Source: Candidatus Homeothermus arabinoxylanisolvens (GTDB lineage: Bacteria > Bacteroidota > Bacteroidia > Bacteroidales > Muribaculaceae). Taken from it: DNA of 34,695 bases. Positions 7,876-14,504 of the stretch are shown here, in pieces. The stretch covers positions 1-34,695 of the forward strand of contig LUJO01000035.1 of assembly GCA_001689405.1 (NCBI GenBank), read 5' to 3'. Made by a program: the position numbers and the translations under genes. Under the pieces are notes generated by a model. It ran no database searches, was not told where the DNA came from, and was given only the letters and a program-made list of their open reading frames with translations. Positions within the stretch are counted from its first letter, which is position 1, and each line of letters starts with the position of its first letter.

Positions 7876-7980
7876 ATGCCAAGAAAGCATATCAAAGCAG
7901 AATACAGCAACAAGAACGGTTGGCAATTCGTTACCTCAAAATCTGGTAATCTTCCCAAAGTCCTTATTATAAAGGGATAA
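7876..7980 (+). CDS. Possible small protein near the element's right end
   Basis: An open frame of 34 codons (MPRKHIKAEYSNKNGWQF...) ends at TAA 7980. It is basic, with no recognised family. It is too short to score by composition and lies in the otherwise empty 309 bases between the TPR gene and mnmD. It could be a remnant or a true small basic protein of the element. The rest of this gap is AT-rich and holds no other feature that I can support. Confidence 0.25.
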   Translation: MPRKHIKAEYSNKNGWQFVTSKSGNLPKVLIIKG

Positions 7981-8076
7981 GGATTATATTCCAAAATTAC
8001 GAAAAATAATTGTAATCTTTAATATCTGACCGCAAAAATATTTCAACCGTTAAGAACCGGCTTTAAGATTGTTTTA

Positions 8077-8739
8077 TTACGATTGAGTATACGGTTTTGT
8101 TGCACGCAGTATCTCGCGCTTTCCTCCCGGAGGACCCGGAAGTCGTTCCACTTTAAGCCCTAATTCGGTCAGCATACGTCTTATCGAGCCTTTGGCGCAG
8201 TATGTAGTCAGAACTCCTCCCGGTGCCATGACGTCAACCGTTCGTTGCAAAGTCCCTCTTCCCCATATGTCGGGCTGTTTTTCCGGAGCGAAGGCGTCAT
8301 AATATACTATATCTATGTCATGCGGCAGGTCGGCTGTCATGAAATCGGCCTGTCGTTTTTCAAGAGTAAAGGTCTCGGTGATGTTTACCGGTGTGTCCCA
8401 TGCGGCGCGGTTTACGGCTTCGATTAAAGGCAGGTCATAGCCGAGGCGCTGTGATATGTCAGGCCCCAACGGGTAAAGTTCAAAAGCAATGTAGTGAACG
8501 GATATGTCTTTACATTCGGCCGATACCGCGGCATTTAATCCTGTGCCAAAGCCAACTTCCAGTACACGCAACGGCCGGTCGTAGTCTTGTCGCGCTCTAT
8601 GCCGCAAGGCGCAATCGCGATATATGTATCGGCTCTCCGTTACGGCTCCTTTGATTGAGTGGTAATGTTCGTCAAGCTGTGGCAGATATATGGTGGGAGA
8701 GCCGTCGGCCGTCGATTGTATGACGTATTGCGGTTTCAT
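8077..8739 (-). CDS. mnmD: tRNA wobble-uridine methyltransferase MnmD
   Basis: This 220-residue protein matches the stand-alone methyltransferase that corresponds to the N-terminal half of E. coli MnmC. It converts the aminomethyl group at C5 of wobble uridine 34 to methylaminomethyl using S-adenosylmethionine, in tRNAs also thiolated by MnmA. The SAM-binding loop VLEVGFGTGLNAA lies at about 59-71, and the family signature YYDAFAPEKQPDIWG at about 145-159. Stand-alone MnmD without the FAD-dependent MnmC half is usual in Bacteroidetes. It is the first chromosomal gene beyond the mobile element, whose right end lies within the 300 bases downstream of its stop. It is divergent from the lipoprotein gene at 8820. 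Confidence 0.9.
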   Translation of the reverse strand: MKPQYVIQSTADGSPTIYLPQLDEHYHSIKGAVTESRYIYRDCALRHRARQDYDRPLRVLEVGFGTGLNAAVSAECKDISVHYIAFELYPLGPDISQRLGYDLPLIEAVNRAAWDTPVNITETFTLEKRQADFMTADLPHDIDIVYYDAFAPEKQPDIWGRGTLQRTVDVMAPGGVLTTYCAKGSIRRMLTELGLKVERLPGPPGGKREILRATKPYTQS

Positions 8740-8819
8740 ATCGGGTTATGTCGGTAAACAATTTTATTCTTTCAGTTGTATTAAAAATTAAATTGAAGTT
8801 TCAACCTTATATGAGGATA

Positions 8820-9026
8820 ATGAAAAGAAAATATATCGTGTGGCTACTTATGGCTGTGATGGCCATAGGAGCTTCGGGACTGTCTTCTTGCGGTACTCTG
8901 CACAGTTATTGGGGCGTAGAGAACGATTATGTCTATGACTTTGATGACTATGGTCATAAACATAAGCATAAAAAGCATAAGAAACACAAAAAACATCATC
9001 ACCACCACCATCACCATCATGACTGA
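8820..9026 (+). CDS. Small lipoprotein with a polyhistidine tail
   Basis: The 68-residue product starts at ATG 8820 (MKRKYIVWLL); ATG 8811 would add three residues. A lipobox (GLSSC, Cys24) follows a typical hydrophobic core, so the mature protein is about 45 residues anchored by lipid. Residues 37-44 are acidic and aromatic (DYVYDFDDY with neighbours). Residues 46-67 are only His and Lys, with 14 histidines, nine of them consecutive, and a final Asp. Such tails bind nickel, zinc or copper in known His-rich proteins, so an envelope metal buffer is plausible; this is inference. It is the only plus-strand gene in this block and its 3' end overlaps the convergent meaB end by 10 bases. Confidence 0.75.
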   Translation: MKRKYIVWLLMAVMAIGASGLSSCGTLHSYWGVENDYVYDFDDYGHKHKHKKHKKHKKHHHHHHHHHD

Positions 9027-10117
9027 TGGCTGAAGTAGAAGTCAAGCACGTCACGGGCGGCGGTAAATGAACTTTGCTGGTTGTTCAGGACGCGGACCTC
9101 TTTCTCGCGGAGCATCTTTTCCACTTCGGGATCGTTGTAGAAGTGGCGGCGCAGTTTTTCGTTAATGGTCTCAAACATCCAGTAACGGGCTTGCTCACGG
9201 CGTTTTTGTTCAAAATATCCGTTTCCTTTTACAAAATCGAAGTAACGGTCTATCATGTCCCATACTTCCTTAATGCCGAGGTCATAATATCCGGAATAAC
9301 AGAGTACTTCGGGCATCCAACCCGATAATGTGGGTGGAAACAAATGCAGGGCGCTGCGGAATTGGGCTTGGGCAAGGCGCGCACGGTCTATATTGTCGCC
9401 GTCGGCCTTGTTTATGACAATGCCGTCGGCCATTTCCATAATGCCGCGTTTTATACCTTGCAGCTCATCGCCTGTACCTGCAAGTTGTATAAGTAGGAAA
9501 AAGTCGACCATTGAGTGTACTGCCGTCTCGCTTTGTCCTACTCCTACGGTCTCGACAAATATGTTGTTGTAGCCTGCTGCCTCACACAATACTATGGTTT
9601 CTCTTGTCTTGCGTGCTACGCCTCCGAGACTTCCGGCTGACGGGCTGGGACGCACAAACGCCGACGGATGTACCGCAAGACGCTCCATGCGGGTCTTGTC
9701 GCCGAGTATGGAGCCTTTTGTACGTTCGCTTGAGGGGTCTATTGCAAGTACAGCGAGTTTGCCTCCGTCTTTGAGAACATGCAGCCCGAATGCATCTATT
9801 GATGTCGATTTTCCGGCACCCGGAACGCCGGTTATGCCTATACGCCTCGAATTGCCTGAATAGGGCAGACACTTTTCTATCACCTCTTGTGCCACCGCCT
9901 GATGTGCCGGTGACAGACTTTCGACAAGAGTGACGGCCCGGCTTAGTGTGGTGACGTCGCCCTTGAGTATGCCTTCAACCAACTCGCCCGACGTGGGGAG
10001 CGGACGACGGCTTCTCGGTTTGAGATATGGATTGACCGACGGAGGTTGTGCCACTCCGCCGTTTACGGTCAATCCTATATATTGTTTGTCATTTTCTATA
10101 TGCTTGTGTTGGTCCAT
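9017..10117 (-). CDS. meaB: MeaB, GTPase chaperone of methylmalonyl-CoA mutase
   Basis: This 366-residue protein is a SIMIBI-class G3E GTPase. The P-loop GVPGAGKST lies at about 97-105, the switch region ends with a D-rich stretch (VLAIDPSSERTKGSILGDKTRM), and the guanine-specificity motif is NKADGD. MeaB (also ArgK) gates cobalamin loading and protects methylmalonyl-CoA mutase from inactivation, which serves succinate-to-propionate conversion. It is close to the usual length, with a hydrophilic 40-residue N-terminus before the conserved core. It is downstream of two DUF1573 genes in the same direction (20-base gap), probably co-transcribed, although no functional link is known. The mutase genes are not in this window. 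Confidence 0.92.
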   Translation of the reverse strand: MDQHKHIENDKQYIGLTVNGGVAQPPSVNPYLKPRSRRPLPTSGELVEGILKGDVTTLSRAVTLVESLSPAHQAVAQEVIEKCLPYSGNSRRIGITGVPGAGKSTSIDAFGLHVLKDGGKLAVLAIDPSSERTKGSILGDKTRMERLAVHPSAFVRPSPSAGSLGGVARKTRETIVLCEAAGYNNIFVETVGVGQSETAVHSMVDFFLLIQLAGTGDELQGIKRGIMEMADGIVINKADGDNIDRARLAQAQFRSALHLFPPTLSGWMPEVLCYSGYYDLGIKEVWDMIDRYFDFVKGNGYFEQKRREQARYWMFETINEKLRRHFYNDPEVEKMLREKEVRVLNNQQSSFTAARDVLDFYFSHQS

Positions 10118-10137
10118 GATGAATGATGACGGTTTGT

Positions 10138-11220
10138 TTATTTATATTCTCCCGTGACTCTTACAATTGATGTCGGTCGGTCGGGATCATTGGTTATTAT
10201 TGTTATTCGTGAGTTGAGTATATCATTGTTATCTGACTGCGAAGGAACAACCTTTATGGTCAGCCGCCCCTGTGCGCCTCCCTTTATCTTGTCTTTATTC
10301 ACTCTTACAGATACTGACGGATCAAGAGTGGATACCTTTCTTATAATCAGCGGGTCCTTGCCGAAGTTGTCTATTGTGATATCCCGTTCGTAAGTATCGC
10401 TGCGGCTTATCTCGCCCAAATCTATCGAAGTCTCCGACAGTGCTATGCGCGGAGCCTTCTCAAGCTGCTCTTTGGTGAGTTTGCTGAAGTCTTCGTTGAT
10501 GATGGCCATTATGTCAACCGTCTTTCCCTCCGTATTGTCTGTGTCGGGAAAGAATGTGGCTTCATGGTTTACAAGGCCCCAGTCATTGTCGCGCGACGTG
10601 TCGTAGAAGAATGTGAAAGTGGTCTGCTCGCCCGGGGGGACAGCTCGTGGAGCTATGTCGACTTTTATAAATTCGGGTAGTCCGCTGACCGACGGATGTA
10701 TTGTGTCGGAACTTTGGTTGTAGCCCTCAAGAAAGCCTGTTTTGACGCGCCCTTTTGATATCTCGCCCATGGGCAGCGACGAATTACGTAATTTAAGCGG
10801 CCCTACCTCTATCGGGAAGCGGGCCCTAAGGGTGTTGGATGCTCCTATTACCACGCCTTTTATTGTAAGAATACTTTGCGAGGGTTCGCAATTGGTTTCT
10901 ACCTTTACTTTCTTGTTGAACTTTCCGGGGCGTCCGGCCGGATTGTACGTGACTTTTACAGTGGCGGTGTCGCCGGGAGCTATACCGTCTGACGTAAATG
11001 CCGGTACCGTACATCCGCAGGATGCGCGGGCGGCAAGTATCACTAAAGGTGCATCGCCGTCGTTTACCACTCTGAATAGTGCATCTACATTGCCCATGTC
11101 TTCATCAAACGCTCCGAAGTCATGGACTGTTTCGAGCCATCTGGCTGCAGGCCCGGCATTTGCCGTGAAAGCGCTGACGGCAATACATGATATTGCCGAT
11201 AAAAGTATCTTGAACTTCAT
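10138..11220 (-). CDS. Exported protein with DUF1573 domains
   Basis: This 360-residue protein has a Sec signal (residues 1-22, ending in FTANAG). It carries an N-terminal DUF1573 domain: VHDFGAFDED, then the signature RASCGCTVPAF and PAGRPGKFNKKVKVETN. A second, more diverged copy of the fold runs from about residue 245 (ISLGEISRSD-type segment with NFGKDPLIIRKV) to the end. DUF1573 is an Ig-like/ASH-related beta domain common in Bacteroidetes envelope proteins; its role is unknown. The 126-residue single-domain paralogue lies immediately upstream (11-base gap), so the pair likely arose by duplication. The residues between the two domains form another beta-rich segment. Confidence 0.82.
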   Translation of the reverse strand: MKFKILLSAISCIAVSAFTANAGPAARWLETVHDFGAFDEDMGNVDALFRVVNDGDAPLVILAARASCGCTVPAFTSDGIAPGDTATVKVTYNPAGRPGKFNKKVKVETNCEPSQSILTIKGVVIGASNTLRARFPIEVGPLKLRNSSLPMGEISKGRVKTGFLEGYNQSSDTIHPSVSGLPEFIKVDIAPRAVPPGEQTTFTFFYDTSRDNDWGLVNHEATFFPDTDNTEGKTVDIMAIINEDFSKLTKEQLEKAPRIALSETSIDLGEISRSDTYERDITIDNFGKDPLIIRKVSTLDPSVSVRVNKDKIKGGAQGRLTIKVVPSQSDNNDILNSRITIITNDPDRPTSIVRVTGEYK

Positions 11221-11231
11221 TCAGGTCTGTT

Positions 11232-11612
11232 TTATTTTGGTATGACTACACCTTTTATGCGCAGTACTTTGCGGTCACCCTTGATGTTGGATTTTATCTT
11301 TACCGCTTTTTCAAATTCACCGGGACGTCCTGTGGGGTCATATATGACTTTGAGTTTTGCAGTCTCTCCGGGTTTTATCGGTTCGCGCGGTATTTTTGGA
11401 GTGGTGCAGCCGCATGACGCAGATGCCGAAATTATGATGAGAGGTGCCGTGCCTGTATTTTTTATAACAAAGTCATAGCTTACCTCTCCATCGGATTCTT
11501 TTATCGTACCGAAGTCGTGGGTTGTGGTGTTAAATGATATTTTCGGCTCTCCGGCCGCCATTACCGCAAACACCATAGTAAGTGCAATAAACGAGAATAA
11601 ATATCTTTTCAT
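11232..11612 (-). CDS. Exported single-domain DUF1573 protein
   Basis: This 126-residue protein has a signal peptide (residues 1-20, ending VMAAGE) and one complete DUF1573 domain: TTTHDFGTIKESDG, NTGTAPLIIISASASCGCTTPKIP and the following PGETAKLKVIYDPTGRPGEF. Residues up to the C-terminus (GVVIPK) close the last strand. It is probably periplasmic. The two Cys in SCGCT are the family hallmark. It is the first gene of the run with the larger DUF1573 protein and meaB. Upstream is 89 bases of AT-rich sequence before the TIGR02757 gene's stop, holding a near-match to the -7 box (TATCTTTA). Confidence 0.85.
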   Translation of the reverse strand: MKRYLFSFIALTMVFAVMAAGEPKISFNTTTHDFGTIKESDGEVSYDFVIKNTGTAPLIIISASASCGCTTPKIPREPIKPGETAKLKVIYDPTGRPGEFEKAVKIKSNIKGDRKVLRIKGVVIPK

Positions 11613-11701
11613 ATCAATTGTATAGTTGAAGTAAGTGACATTATAACACGTAAAGATACTAAGTATGCGGTGTCACAGTCTGAAATACAGGTTAAATTAA
11701 G

Positions 11702-12487
11702 TTAATATACGGTAGGAAGGGAATTGTCGACCCCGAGGCCGAAGAGGGCATAGTCATACCATACTGGGTCTTCAGGGCGCATTTCACGCAGGGTTTCAGT
11801 CAGCGATATCACCGATTTTTTATCATTTGCCTTACGCTGCAGCAGTCCGAGTTCTCTTGCCGTATTGCCCACATGGACATCGAGCGGTATGTAAAGCTGC
11901 GACGGTTTTATGACGTCCCATACCCCGAGATCCACTATGCCGTCGTCCCTTACAAGCCATCGCAGTGCCATGTTTACGCGCTTGAGGGCGGAGTTGTCGA
12001 GATTGCCGGGCAGACATCGGGGATCATGGCACCCTCCGTTGGCCGCTGACAACTCTCCGTTGAGTGCTTCGACGAGTTTCCATGCAGGCTGTTCGGCCGA
12101 CGCTATGCCTCGTGAACGGGCAAAGTCGGCCAGTGAACCGTAGCGGCTGTAGATGGCTTTGAGTCCCCGCAGGAAGTGCCTGAAATCCTTGGCGAAAAAC
12201 GTGCGGTGTATGTTCATGTCGGGAAGATCTTCGTAGCCTTCGTCTATGACATACTTATAAGGCTCATACTCCATAAGGGAGAGCATTTTCTCGCAGTTGC
12301 GACATATCATCTTGCGGTTGCCCCATGCTATAGTCGAACTTAGCAGCGACACGATCTCTATGTCCTGCAACCGATTGTATCGGCGGGGAAACTGTACGGG
12401 GTCGCGGCCTATGAAGTCCGGATTATTTATGCGTGCCGCTTCCTGATCAAGCAGCCCTTTGAGCTCGGAATGTGTCATTTCGGTCAT
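11702..12487 (-). CDS. TIGR02757 family protein
   Basis: This 261-residue protein matches the conserved TIGR02757 (DUF2400) family of Bacteroidetes and other bacteria, whose function is unknown. Recognisable parts are RDPVQFPRRY near the start, the segment LLSSTIAWGNRKMI (about 48-61), a central HFLRGLKAIY, and a C-terminal LRWLVRDDGIVDLGVW followed by PLDVHVGNTARELGL. The fold is thought to be helical and related to helix-hairpin-helix DNA glycosylases; the His-Val in PLDVHVG is a conserved landmark. It begins five bases after the MscS-type gene stop, so the two form an operon. A second in-frame ATG three codons in makes the start slightly uncertain. Confidence 0.82.
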   Translation of the reverse strand: MTEMTHSELKGLLDQEAARINNPDFIGRDPVQFPRRYNRLQDIEIVSLLSSTIAWGNRKMICRNCEKMLSLMEYEPYKYVIDEGYEDLPDMNIHRTFFAKDFRHFLRGLKAIYSRYGSLADFARSRGIASAEQPAWKLVEALNGELSAANGGCHDPRCLPGNLDNSALKRVNMALRWLVRDDGIVDLGVWDVIKPSQLYIPLDVHVGNTARELGLLQRKANDKKSVISLTETLREMRPEDPVWYDYALFGLGVDNSLPTVY

Positions 12488-12492
12488 AATCG

Positions 12493-13671
12493 TTATTTTA
12501 TCTTTGCGAGGTCATCGCCTGACGGCATCTGAAATATCTTTAGCCCGAATTCCTTAATCACCGCTATCGCGTGGTCAAATATGTCGGCCTGCATGTATTC
12601 GTAGGGTTTCCATGCCGTGTATGATGAGAAGAAATAGAGTTCCAGCGGTAAGCCCTGCGGAGTAGGCTGCAACTGACGTATCATAAGAAACATTTTTTCA
12701 TCATCATTTACCACAATGTGCGGATGATGCATAAGGTAGTTCTCAAGATAATGACGGAATACACGCAGATTCCCTTCGGTCTCGCCCGTGCGTTCCATGC
12801 CGTCAAGCCAGCCGGCTTCTTCGTAACGGCGCATCTCGTCGGGAGTACAAAAGCGTATAGTGTTCATGTCAATGTTGATTGACCTCATTATACGCCGGGC
12901 TCCGCTTTCCTGCATGCCGTTCCAGTTCTGAAATGATTCGCTGATCAATGAATAGGGTGGTACGGTTACGATTGTATTGTCGTAATTCTGTACTTTTACC
13001 GTTGTAAGCGCTACGTGCTTTACTATGCCGTTTACATTGCGTGAGGGTATGGTTATCCAGTCGCCTGTCTTGAGCATTTTGTTGACCGACAGCTGCACTC
13101 CGGCTACGAGTCCGAGTATGGTGTCCTTGAACACCAGCATGAGTACTGCCGCTGACGCGCCGAGGCCGGTTAGTATTACCGCCGGATTCTTGTCAAGCAA
13201 CGCACTTATGCCTATTATTACGCCCACGCATATCGCAATCAGCTTCAGCATTTGTGCCAAACCGTTGAGCGGATGATGCTTTAGCCCGGTCTCTTCAGTC
13301 GATGCTATGTGCAGCCCGTCAAGTACGGCCAAGCATAAATTCACGCACACGACTATAAGCCATATAAGTATGGCCTTGCGTGCATAAAACAGAGCTTCGG
13401 GATGGCCTTGAAACACAAGCGGGGTGAAGAAATACAGTATTATGGGGAATACAAGATGCTTCAGCGAGTTGAGCACATCTATATTCAGCAGATAGTCATC
13501 CCATTTCGTGTCTGTTTTTGCCGTGGCTTTAAGTATAAGCTTTACGATGATTTTTGTGTAGAGCATGTATATTATTGACGCTACGACAAGTGCTGCGGCA
13601 AGTATTGTAAACTGTCCGAGCAGATTCAGATTGTCAACCTCGACACCTATGTCTTGGAGTATTTCTTCCAT
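12493..13671 (-). CDS. MscS-family mechanosensitive channel (YbdG-like)
   Basis: The start is ATG 13671 (MEEILQDIGVEV); the longer frame begins at a GTG inside the terminator hairpin at 13688-13718 and is rejected. The product is 392 residues. Several N-terminal membrane helices are followed by the pore helix region (GLGASAAVLMLVFKDTILGLVAGVQL) and the MscS beta domain with ITIPSRNVNGIVKHVALTTVKV, then NYDNTIVTVPPYSLISESFQNW. The long C-terminal cytoplasmic part resembles E. coli YbdG. It would relieve osmotic pressure across the inner membrane. It is followed directly by the TIGR02757 gene (5-base gap). Confidence 0.88.
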   Translation of the reverse strand: MEEILQDIGVEVDNLNLLGQFTILAAALVVASIIYMLYTKIIVKLILKATAKTDTKWDDYLLNIDVLNSLKHLVFPIILYFFTPLVFQGHPEALFYARKAILIWLIVVCVNLCLAVLDGLHIASTEETGLKHHPLNGLAQMLKLIAICVGVIIGISALLDKNPAVILTGLGASAAVLMLVFKDTILGLVAGVQLSVNKMLKTGDWITIPSRNVNGIVKHVALTTVKVQNYDNTIVTVPPYSLISESFQNWNGMQESGARRIMRSINIDMNTIRFCTPDEMRRYEEAGWLDGMERTGETEGNLRVFRHYLENYLMHHPHIVVNDDEKMFLMIRQLQPTPQGLPLELYFFSSYTAWKPYEYMQADIFDHAIAVIKEFGLKIFQMPSGDDLAKIK

Positions 13672-13687
13672 ATAACTTTTAATAAAC

Positions 13688-13718
13688 GGGGACGGGCTCG
13701 ACACGCGGGCTCGTCCCC
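13688..13718 (-). terminator. Terminator after yebC
   Basis: A 12-bp stem (13688-13699 with 13707-13718; ten Watson-Crick pairs and two G-T wobbles) has a 7-base loop. Read on the minus strand, a modest T-rich run (GTTTATT) follows. It lies between the yebC stop and the MscS-type start, separating the two operons. Confidence 0.65.
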
Positions 13719-13748
13719 TTGTTATCGGGTATGTAGGGAAAAATAATA

Positions 13749-14471
13749 TTATTCTTCCTCTTCCTTCATGTTGTGGAATACGTTTTGTACGTCTTCGTCC
13801 TCCTCAAATTTTTCGAGAAGTTTCTCCAGTTGTACACGCTGTTCGGCGGTTACCTCTTTCAAGTCGTTAGGTATGCGCTCAAACTCGGCACTGATTATTT
13901 CAAAGCCGTTTTCTTCAAGATACTTCTGTATGTTGGCAAACTCCTCAAATGCGCCGTAGAGCATGATTTCGTCTTCATCGGCCTCCACTTCGTCAACGCC
14001 GTAGTCGATAAGCTCGAGCTCGAGGTCTTCGGTCGACATACCTTCTTTGGGTTTTATCTTGAACACGCTCTTGTGCTCAAACAGGAATGACAGTGAACCC
14101 TGTGTGCCGAGGGTGCCTCCGTGTTTGTTGAAATAAGAGCGTACATTGGCTACGGTACGTGTATTATTGTCGGTGGCAGCCTCTACTACAATGGCTATTC
14201 CGAACGGGCCGTATCCTTCATATACAATCTCCTTATAGTCGCCGGCTTCCTTGTCGGTAGCTTTTTTGATGGCGCGTTCAACAGTGTCCTTAGGCATGTT
14301 GGCGGCCTTGGCGTTCTGCATCAGCACACGCAGACGGGGGTTTGTATCGGGGTCGGGACCGCCGGCTTTAGCCGCAATGGTAATTTCCTTACCGATACGG
14401 GTAAATGTCCGCGACATATTGCCCCAGCGTTTCAGTTTTCTTGCTTTACGGTATTCAAAAGCTCTTCCCAT
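13749..14471 (-). CDS. yebC: YebC/PmpR family protein
   Basis: This 240-residue protein is the standard length for the YebC/TACO1 family, in which members act as transcription regulators (PmpR) or help ribosomes through difficult proline stretches. It has the conserved N-terminal segment MGRAFEYRKARKLKRWGNMSR (a variant of the usual GHSKWANIKHRK start) and FTRIGKEITIAAKAGGPDP, followed by NMPKDTVERAIKKA. The core YEGYGPFGIAIVVEAATDN and the acidic C-terminus (KFEEDEDVQNVFHNM) are also typical. It sits 33 bases after the pheT stop and before the terminator at 13688-13718, so pheT-yebC is the likely operon. Confidence 0.93.
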   Translation of the reverse strand: MGRAFEYRKARKLKRWGNMSRTFTRIGKEITIAAKAGGPDPDTNPRLRVLMQNAKAANMPKDTVERAIKKATDKEAGDYKEIVYEGYGPFGIAIVVEAATDNNTRTVANVRSYFNKHGGTLGTQGSLSFLFEHKSVFKIKPKEGMSTEDLELELIDYGVDEVEADEDEIMLYGAFEEFANIQKYLEENGFEIISAEFERIPNDLKEVTAEQRVQLEKLLEKFEEDEDVQNVFHNMKEEEE

Positions 14472-14504
14472 AATATTGAATGTTTATATTTTTGTTTGTA
14501 TGAT

